In this document: one piece after another, positions 34,012 through 38,545 of the stretch | Layout of the letters: each line of letters starts with the position of its first letter | How positions within the stretch are numbered: the stretch's first letter is position 1 | Source: JBLNDG01 sp050261415 | GTDB lineage: Bacteria; Bacillota; Clostridia; Lutisporales; Lutisporaceae | Assembly: GCA_050261415.1 (NCBI GenBank) | Contig: JBLNDG010000009.1 | Coordinates: 1 to 38,545, forward strand | Length of the DNA: 38,545 bases | Direction of reading: 5' to 3' | The notes under the pieces: model-generated | The model's input: the letters and a program-made list of their open reading frames with translations, nothing else | Told to the model about the DNA's origin: nothing | The model's database searches: none | Program-made: the position numbers and the translations under genes

Positions 34012-34554
34012 TTAAACTGTTTTGGCTTTAGGTAGGATTCTTTCTGCAATATGCCTGTCGGGTATTATGTGTATTGACTTTTTTATACATTCATCATGCC
34101 CGATAGCTTCAAAATCTACATAATCGACTAAGTATTTCGGTATGTTGAAAGGTAGTTGGTTTTTCAGGTATAGTTCATACCCAAGGTCCTTTTCGTTACT
34201 AACATTGTTATATATGACATATCTGTTCTTTTCAATGATATCAAGGATCTCATCAAGGTTAAGGTTGTCATAATCTGCGACTGCTTGCAGCGTATCGGGG
34301 TTTATTTGCTGTATTGTTATAAGGCTTTGATTCAGCTTGTATATATCTGTATTCCTGCTTATCTTGCATTTGAAAGGTGCCTTTATGCCAAGAATGATAT
34401 ATTCCTTGTCGTCATCCAATATACTTTCCATTTGGGACATCAGCAGCTTCTCCTCAACGGGGAGCTTTAACCAACATCCATAAATATTGCCTGAGTTATA
34501 AATGTTCAGATTCGCGACAAACACTTCTACTGAGGTGGATTTGCAGCTATCCAT
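34012..34554 (-). CDS. ArdA-like antirestriction protein
   Basis: A 180-aa acidic protein with the three-part ArdA pattern: VFVANLNIYNSGNIYGCWL at the start, a middle helical part with LDEILDIIEKNRYVIY, and the end DLGYELYLKN...IPKYLVDYVDFEAIGHDE. ArdA proteins mimic DNA and block type I restriction enzymes, and are mostly carried by mobile elements. Here no other mobile gene is visible. GGAGGTAAG precedes the ATG. The match is by pattern memory, so a divergent regulatory paralogue is possible. Confidence 0.7.
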   Translation of the reverse strand: MDSCKSTSVEVFVANLNIYNSGNIYGCWLKLPVEEKLLMSQMESILDDDKEYIILGIKAPFKCKISRNTDIYKLNQSLITIQQINPDTLQAVADYDNLNLDEILDIIEKNRYVIYNNVSNEKDLGYELYLKNQLPFNIPKYLVDYVDFEAIGHDECIKKSIHIIPDRHIAERILPKAKTV

Positions 34555-34987
34555 GTTCTTACCTCCAATTCAGATATCTATATAAATATTCGAGTGCCTG
34601 AACTTTTTTGTTTCACAAAAAGGTTTTGCACTTTATATGTAAAACTCTATATTTGCAGCATTTCATTTATTGCAAATATTAAGAGTTTTATCACTAGTAT
34701 CTCAAATTTATTTTAGACCCATACTTTCTAATATACAAATGCCTTTTTGCCCGATACCAACAATAATGAACTGATATATACTGTGTACATAGCTCTCGTT
34801 ATATTACACAACAATTTTAAGGAATTACTCTTCTTTTAGCGCAAATGGATACATATAACAATTTGTTAAAATTTAAATAATAAATGTATAAACATGTAAA
34901 TTTGTCATAATACTAATAGATGTATTGCGAAGGGATGCTATATAGGTACAGATTAGCACATTTTACATATTATTACATAGAATATTG
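34555..34987. other. AT-rich gene-free stretch
   Basis: Over 400 nt with no ORF that has a ribosome binding site. It holds the ArdA-like gene's upstream region, one hairpin (34641-34689) and nothing else I can identify before the promoter at 34988. Confidence 0.6.
34641..34689. repeat. Imperfect inverted repeat
   Basis: AAAACTCTATATTTGCA (34641-34657) against TGCAAATATTAAGAGTTTT (34671-34689), with a 2-nt bulge and a 13-nt loop. No T run follows on either strand, so it is not a standard terminator. Confidence 0.7.
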
Positions 34988-35016
34988 TTGACAATGCAAT
35001 ATTATAGTGGTATTCT
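34988..35016 (+). promoter_or_regulatory. Sigma-A promoter of zinc-ribbon cassette 1
   Basis: TTGACA (34988-34993), 17-nt spacer, TATTCT (35011-35016). The sequence around both boxes resembles the promoter of cassette 2 (36845-36873), including GCAA and TGG in the spacer. Confidence 0.85.
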
Positions 35017-35028
35017 TAACTCACAAAT

Positions 35029-35120
35029 AGAGATTTAACGATACAAGACCCATATTCCTATTATTTATTAGTAAGAAATATGTCTGTAAGTTGTTAAATC
35101 CCTAGTAAATAATAGGAGGT
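35029..35120 (+). promoter_or_regulatory. Shine-Dalgarno-sequestering leader RNA, copy 1
   Basis: CCTATTATTTATTAG (35057-35071) pairs over all 15 bases with CTAGTAAATAATAGG (35102-35116); UU further out extends this to A117 and G118 of the ribosome binding site GGAGGT (35115-35120). The loop is 30 nt. GATTTAA near the 5-prime end (35032-35038) is complementary to TTAAATC (35094-35100) in that loop, so a pseudoknot or an alternative fold is possible. Copy 2 shows the same arrangement. Confidence 0.8.
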
Positions 35121-35126
35121 ATGAAA

Positions 35127-35297
35127 ATGGCAGACAAGACGTTAACTTGCAAGGATTGCGGTAAATCATTCACATTTACTGAGGGTGAGCAGGCTTTTTA
35201 CAAAGAAAAGGGATTCGAAAACGAACCGCAGAGATGTCCTGAATGCAGGAAAGCAAGAAAGGCTCAGAACAACAGGAACAGAGATTTCAAAAGATAA
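35127..35297 (+). CDS. Small zinc-ribbon protein, copy 1
   Basis: A 56-aa basic protein with CKDC (C8, C11) and CPEC (C37, C40), a treble-clef or zinc-ribbon arrangement of the probable zinc-ribbon family, ending in an Arg/Lys/Asn-rich tail. It differs from the copy at 36982 mainly at residues 13-16 and in the tail. The ATG at 35127 is 6 nt after GGAGGT; an in-frame ATG at 35121 touches that site. RNA or ribosome binding is plausible from size and charge but not shown. Function unknown. Confidence 0.88.
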   Translation: MADKTLTCKDCGKSFTFTEGEQAFYKEKGFENEPQRCPECRKARKAQNNRNRDFKR

Positions 35298-35308
35298 CAG
35301 ATGAGCAT

Positions 35309-35338
35309 AAAGACCATTGCACAGCGATGGTCTTTTTC
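35309..35338 (+). terminator. Terminator of zinc-ribbon cassette 1
   Basis: AAAGACCATTG (35309-35319) with CGATGGTCTTT (35325-35335), then TT. The arm AAAGACCATTG recurs in the terminator of cassette 2. Confidence 0.85.
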
Positions 35339-35433
35339 ATTTCCCCCATACCAGGGATGAATAATAGCACAGTTATACTCAAATAATACGTATTATTCAG
35401 CTGGAAAATTCAAATATATAATGGGGAATGCCT

Positions 35434-35874
35434 ATGCCATGGGTAATCAGCTTTATTGCAGCATGGATATTGTTCTTTGCTCTTGTTGATTTAAATAAAT
35501 TAAACACTTACATATATGGCGGACTGATGTCCTTAGTCCTTGGTTCAATTGTGGATTATGGAGGTCAGAGGTTGGGATTATACAGCTTCTACCATATTAT
35601 AATTCCATGGTTTACCTGTTCTTCTTTCTATAAGTTCGGACCGATATTTACAATGGGAATTGTGTTTTCACAATATGTTCCCCGGGATAAACGGCTTCAG
35701 GTACTGAATATATTCATAACTTCAATTTTGTATGCATTTATGGAAATTTCTATAATTAGTACCGGAGCAGCCGAATACAAGCACTGGAGCATTTTTGCAA
35801 GTTTTATTATAGACATTTTCGCTTTTACTTCACTTACCTGGGTTACAGTGACATTTTTACGGAATGAAAAATAA
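35434..35874 (+). CDS. Multi-pass membrane protein of unknown function
   Basis: About 146 aa with four or five hydrophobic segments (near 3-18, 24-42, 52-80, 85-110, 118-138) and short charged loops. The start is placed at the ATG 35434, 7 nt after GGGG; the ATG at 35428 is too close to it. It resembles small clostridial membrane proteins with a spore-related distribution, but I cannot assign a family. It lies between cassette 1 and the AbrB gene. Confidence 0.7.
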   Translation: MPWVISFIAAWILFFALVDLNKLNTYIYGGLMSLVLGSIVDYGGQRLGLYSFYHIIIPWFTCSSFYKFGPIFTMGIVFSQYVPRDKRLQVLNIFITSILYAFMEISIISTGAAEYKHWSIFASFIIDIFAFTSLTWVTVTFLRNEK

Positions 35875-35957
35875 AAAGAAATAAAAATAACTATACCCAA
35901 ATATGACAAAATATGATACAATTTAACAAGAAGTTACATACATGGGGGGTTATATGT

Positions 35958-36194
35958 GTGAAGGCTACCGGTATAGTTAGAAAGCTGGACCAATTGGGCA
36001 GAATTGTTATACCTATGGAGACAAGAAGAGAATTCGACATTGACATCGGCGATTCCTTGGAAGTATATGTAGATGAAGAAAGGATTATACTCAAGAAGTA
36101 CGAACCCGGCTGCATTTTCTGCGGCAATGTTGACAATATTGAAATCTATAAGGGTAAAAAAGTATGCAGGAATTGCATCAAAGAAATGGTATAG
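35958..36194 (+). CDS. AbrB-family transition-state regulator with zinc knuckle
   Basis: A 78-aa protein: an N-terminal AbrB swapped-hairpin DNA-binding domain (KATGIVRKLDQLGRIVIP, residues 2-19, to about 50) and a C-terminal CIFC ... CRNC zinc knuckle, the usual clostridial form. It probably represses stationary-phase or sporulation genes in exponential growth. The GTG at 35958 is chosen, with GGGGGG 8 nt upstream; the longer reading from 35913 adds unrelated residues. A strong terminator follows. Confidence 0.93.
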   Translation: MKATGIVRKLDQLGRIVIPMETRREFDIDIGDSLEVYVDEERIILKKYEPGCIFCGNVDNIEIYKGKKVCRNCIKEMV

Positions 36195-36221
36195 CACGAA
36201 GCAGGCGATATTAAGTATTTA

Positions 36222-36262
36222 AAGAATAAGGGCACGGAATGGAATTCCGTGCCCTTATTCTT
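36222..36262. terminator. Strong bidirectional terminator
   Basis: AAGAATAAGGGCACGGAAT (36222-36240) and its exact complement at 36244-36262, 19 bp with a 3-nt loop. It serves abrB and the converging minus-strand gene. Confidence 0.93.
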
Positions 36263-36734
36263 ATGAGAGGGGGACGGTGGAGTCTTGGTTTCCACCAATT
36301 TTGATTTGGTTTGCAATAGCAACCAACACAAAGCCTATTACCTTGACTATACTCCCAAAAGCTGCAATTTGATCGGCTATGAGGGTTTTGTCTGCTGCGG
36401 TTTCAGTACTTGCTTTGGTAGTGGTTTGCTCTGCTAATCTTGTAGATGCTACATTAGCAAAAATAATGCTTGCAATAAGGAAAATCCAGCTTGCAATAGC
36501 AATTGTTATGGCTGAATTATTTATTGGGCTTGAAGAGCTCCGCTCTGATGATTGAGATGCTGGTTTTTGTACTATTGTATTTTCTGCCTGATCTGCTGAA
36601 ATAAAGGCCAATATTGTGCCAATGAGGAATAGAGTGTCGCCCACCCTCTCTTGTTGTATTAGATTCAAATCCAAAGCTGATTTGCTGCGGCTCAAATTGT
36701 TTTGAGAGCAACTGTTTAAAAAATTTTCTGACAT
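36261..36734 (-). CDS. Hypothetical membrane protein
   Basis: About 157 aa from the inner ATG (complement 36732-36734). Three hydrophobic segments are visible: VGDTLFLIGTILAFISA, AITIAIASWIFLIASIIFA and IVKVIGFVLVAIANQI, joined by Ser/Thr/Ala-rich loops. The ribosome binding site is weak (GGGGTAG). A longer form from 36821 is possible but its first 29 residues look non-native. No family recognised. Confidence 0.6.
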   Translation of the reverse strand: MSENFLNSCSQNNLSRSKSALDLNLIQQERVGDTLFLIGTILAFISADQAENTIVQKPASQSSERSSSSPINNSAITIAIASWIFLIASIIFANVASTRLAEQTTTKASTETAADKTLIADQIAAFGSIVKVIGFVLVAIANQIKIGGNQDSTVPLS

Positions 36735-36844
36735 AAGGCTACCCCTGCTACATATTATGCTGCATAAGGGAGTGTCGTACTCATTTTTCTTTGTAAAGCA
36801 ACCTGTCAATTTTCTGTTCACCAGTCGGTATTAAAATAATTTTG

Positions 36845-36873
36845 TTGACAACGTTTGCAAATAATGGTATACT
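36845..36873 (+). promoter_or_regulatory. Sigma-A promoter of zinc-ribbon cassette 2
   Basis: TTGACA (36845-36850), 17-nt spacer, TATACT (36868-36873). Confidence 0.87.
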
Positions 36874-36884
36874 TAAAAAACTCG

Positions 36885-36975
36885 AGAGATTTAATATGTT
36901 AAAAAATTACTCCCATTATTTATTAGGAAAGAGTAAGTTGGTAATGCATTAAATCCTTAGTAAATAGTAGGAGGT
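36885..36975 (+). promoter_or_regulatory. Shine-Dalgarno-sequestering leader RNA, copy 2
   Basis: ATTATTTATTAG (36915-36926) pairs over 12 bases with TTAGTAAATAGT (36957-36968). After one C-A mismatch, CUCC (36910-36913) pairs with GGAG (36970-36973) of the ribosome binding site. The loop is again 30 nt. GATTTAA (36888-36894) and TTAAATC (36949-36955) repeat the second complement of copy 1. Changes relative to copy 1 (U-A to U-G, G-C to G-U) keep the stem paired. Confidence 0.8.
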
Positions 36976-36981
36976 ATAATA

Positions 36982-37152
36982 ATGGCTGATAAGACATTGA
37001 CTTGTAAAGACTGTGGAAACACTTTTGTATTTACAGAAGGCGAGCAGGCTTTTTACAAAGAAAAGGGTTTTGAAAATGAACCACAGAGATGCCCGGACTG
37101 CAGAAAAGCAAAAAAGGCGCAGAGCAACCGTAACAGAGATAATAGGTGGTAG
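36982..37152 (+). CDS. Small zinc-ribbon protein, copy 2
   Basis: A 56-aa paralogue of the product of 35127-35297, with the same CKDC and CPDC pairs and the same central block GEQAFYKEKGFENEPQRCP; the last residues are DNRW instead of DFKR. The two genes are also very similar as DNA over the central block. The start ATG lies 7 nt after AGGAGGT. It is a complete cassette with its own promoter, leader and terminator, so the duplication covers the whole transcription unit. Confidence 0.88.
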   Translation: MADKTLTCKDCGNTFVFTEGEQAFYKEKGFENEPQRCPDCRKAKKAQSNRNRDNRW

Positions 37153-37159
37153 TATCTCA

Positions 37160-37196
37160 AAAGACCATTGTGTACACAATGGTCTTTATTATTTTT
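37160..37196 (+). terminator. Terminator of zinc-ribbon cassette 2
   Basis: A perfect 28-nt palindrome (37160-37187) built from AAAGACCATTGTGT and its complement, followed by ATTATTTTT. Confidence 0.92.
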
Positions 37197-37239
37197 ACAA
37201 ATGATTGTATAATAGTGCTGTAACGTGGGGGTGAAACGT

Positions 37240-37845
37240 TTGAACAAACCGAAGAAGAATACATATAATATACTGCTTATAGCAGCCGGAATAGTAATAC
37301 TTGCTGTTTTTACAGTTTTCAGCGTTAGCAGGGCTATGGGTGCGGAACAACAGCAGAAGGAAGCCCAGGGAAATGCACAACAGGAGATAAAGAAACAACA
37401 GGAAGTAAAAACACAGAAGGAGGAAGCTCCTGCAGACTTGAAGGAGTATTCCGCATACATAGTAAAAAGAGAACTTGGAGATAAGAATAGCAAGTATAAG
37501 GATAGACTTAGAAATGTTGAGATAAGCAAGTCCCGAAACGAAAATAACGTTGTTATAGAGCTCAACGGTAATGATGGATTCACTAAAGAAATGACAATTA
37601 GAGGGATGCTGATGGACTGCAAAAAAATCTACAAGGGACTTGCTGAGCGTAAGGATATAAGCAAGGTTACCGTGAGTGAATATTTGGAAGTGGCGGATAT
37701 GGACGGAAGCCCCATGGATGAATGGGTTTTTACCCTATCCATAGACAAAAACGAGCTGGACAAGGCAGTGTCTGAGAATACACCGGTTGATGAACTGCCT
37801 AAAGCAGCTTATGAGTACAAGCTGCATCCCAACCTGGAAAAGTAG
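37240..37845 (+). CDS. Membrane-anchored protein of unknown function
   Basis: About 201 aa. One membrane segment (about 9-28) near the N-terminus is followed by a Gln/Glu/Lys-rich stretch (about 35-65) likely helical, then a folded domain of about 130 residues with alternating charged and hydrophobic residues. The TTG at 37240 is preferred because GGGGGTG is 6 nt upstream; two GTG codons further up are too close to it. The extracellular domain is not one I recognise. Confidence 0.7.
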   Translation: MNKPKKNTYNILLIAAGIVILAVFTVFSVSRAMGAEQQQKEAQGNAQQEIKKQQEVKTQKEEAPADLKEYSAYIVKRELGDKNSKYKDRLRNVEISKSRNENNVVIELNGNDGFTKEMTIRGMLMDCKKIYKGLAERKDISKVTVSEYLEVADMDGSPMDEWVFTLSIDKNELDKAVSENTPVDELPKAAYEYKLHPNLEK

Positions 37846-37924
37846 AATAGCCGCAGAGTATCTGGGGAGAACAGGTATGTATTGTAAGAACTATTGCGAG
37901 AATAGTGGTATCAGGCTTTAAAGT

Positions 37925-37962
37925 AAGAGAATCCTTAAACAAAAAGGGTTCTCTTGTTTTTT
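37925..37962 (+). terminator. Terminator after the 37240 gene
   Basis: AAGAGAATCCT (37925-37935) with AGGGTTCTCTT (37945-37955), a 9-nt loop, then GTTTTTT. Confidence 0.88.
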
Positions 37963-38128
37963 GTACAAAAGATTATTTACAATAAAGGTCTGCAAAGATT
38001 TTCAGGATAACGAATGCTGAAGTCTTCACATTAATCTGCTTTATTATGTCTGTCCCATATTATGGTAGATGTGATATAACATGTGCATGTGCCAGGAAAA
38101 TCGCTGCTGTTGATGGGCTTTTTTCGGA

Positions 38129-38495
38129 GGTTTCCCTGGCACCTATGCTTTGATAACCAGGCTTTATGACAAGTTGGGAGGCTATAAAGCTAATGCAGCA
38201 TCTCCAAATCACGGGCAATGCCGAGGTTTTAAAGGCATACAACCTAGGTATTGTCAGTGGAACAGGCAAAGGAGAATTTGGCCCGGACAAGCCGCTGACC
38301 AGGGAACAGATGTCGGCAATGCTGTACAACACGCTTAAATTACTGAATCCGAATATTAAAAACATACCGGAAGAGTTGACCTTCAACTTATGGAAAGTGT
38401 GTAACCGACATATTTCATCGGAGGTATATTTTTATAGTAGGAACCTTGTTAAAGGATGGAGTAAAAGATTAAAGTCTGCTACAATCGTAATATGA
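38129..38495 (+). pseudogene. Decayed SLH-domain (S-layer homology) protein fragment
   Basis: One frame from about 38129 reads GTYALITRLYDKLGGYKANA. The next frame continues from about 38215 with AEVLKAYNLGIVSGTGKGEF and PDKPLTREQMSAMLYNTL, the core of an SLH repeat. A frameshift near 38205-38215 therefore breaks the repeat. Further on, SSEVYFYSRNLVKG resembles the start of another SLH repeat after a region that no longer matches. No start codon with a ribosome binding site and no signal peptide precede it. SLH domains tether proteins to the cell wall; this piece looks like a remnant. Confidence 0.7.
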
Positions 38496-38545
38496 ACCGA
38501 GTCAATTTGTAGGTTACTATGACTTAAATAATTATCGGAGGTTAA

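Noticed and set aside
33188..34035. Several plus-strand ORFs across 33188-34035
   Set aside because: They lie opposite the serine hydrolase gene or in its upstream spacer, have no ribosome binding site and show low-complexity, non-family sequence.
38089..38142. GTGCCAGG (38089-38096) and CCTGGCAC (38135-38142) as ends of a mobile element
   Set aside because: The arms are short, enclose only 38 nt, and have no flanking duplication; they are more likely a chance hairpin in decaying sequence.

Overview
The window looks like chromosome from an anaerobic, spore-forming, Gram-positive clostridium. Support comes from the spoIVFA/spoIVFB pair, a Spo0B-like protein, an AbrB-type regulator with a C-terminal zinc knuckle, a leucine-type T-box, LCP and S11 wall enzymes, and strong AGGAGG ribosome binding sites with frequent TTG and GTG starts. 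Gene neighbourhoods resemble those of the Ruminiclostridium/Acetivibrio group; that placement is inference. No database was searched.

Layout. 1-190: trailer end of a type I-C-like CRISPR array. 317-1919: spoIVFA-spoIVFB. 1989-6110: B12-binding radical SAM protein, its DUF2344 partner and RNase G. 6117-9934: rplU-prp-rpmA, a Spo0B-like protein, obg, a small Cys-rich protein, yhbY and a 27-residue membrane peptide. 10082-11254: malic enzyme. 11334-19411: an aromatic amino acid operon (aroF-tyrA-aroB-aroA-aroC-pheA-aroE). It sits behind a promoter, a Phe/Tyr-rich leader ORF and an intrinsic terminator, and its aroE is fused to a GNAT acetyltransferase. 20764-23630: nadD-yqeK-LCP-rsfS. 23617-24594: promoter and leucine T-box in front of a YheO-type regulator rather than an aminoacyl-tRNA synthetase. 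24773-27604: small hypothetical, ridA, a D,D-carboxypeptidase (minus) and a ComEA-like protein. 27715-32139: selD-selA-selB, where selD has an in-frame UGA at codon 17. 32198-38545: accessory region with a DUF5661 protein, a serine hydrolase, an ArdA-like protein, two copies of a zinc-ribbon cassette, AbrB, membrane proteins and a decayed SLH-domain gene.

The most unusual signal is the pair of zinc-ribbon cassettes (34988-35338 and 36845-37196). Each carries its own sigma-A promoter, a roughly 100-nt leader, a 56-codon gene and a terminator. In both leaders a long hairpin buries the Shine-Dalgarno sequence across a loop of exactly 30 nt. A second conserved complement (GATTTAA with TTAAATC) makes a pseudoknot or a mutually exclusive switch possible. 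Differences between the copies mostly preserve pairing. This is a candidate undescribed translation-controlling RNA element.

Other regulatory and coding oddities: the aromatic leader ORF, the T-box on a transcription factor, the selenocysteine SelD that simple ORF calling truncates, the AroE-GNAT fusion, the Spo0B homologue in a clostridial setting, and an L27 already lacking the N-terminal extension that the adjacent Prp protease normally removes.
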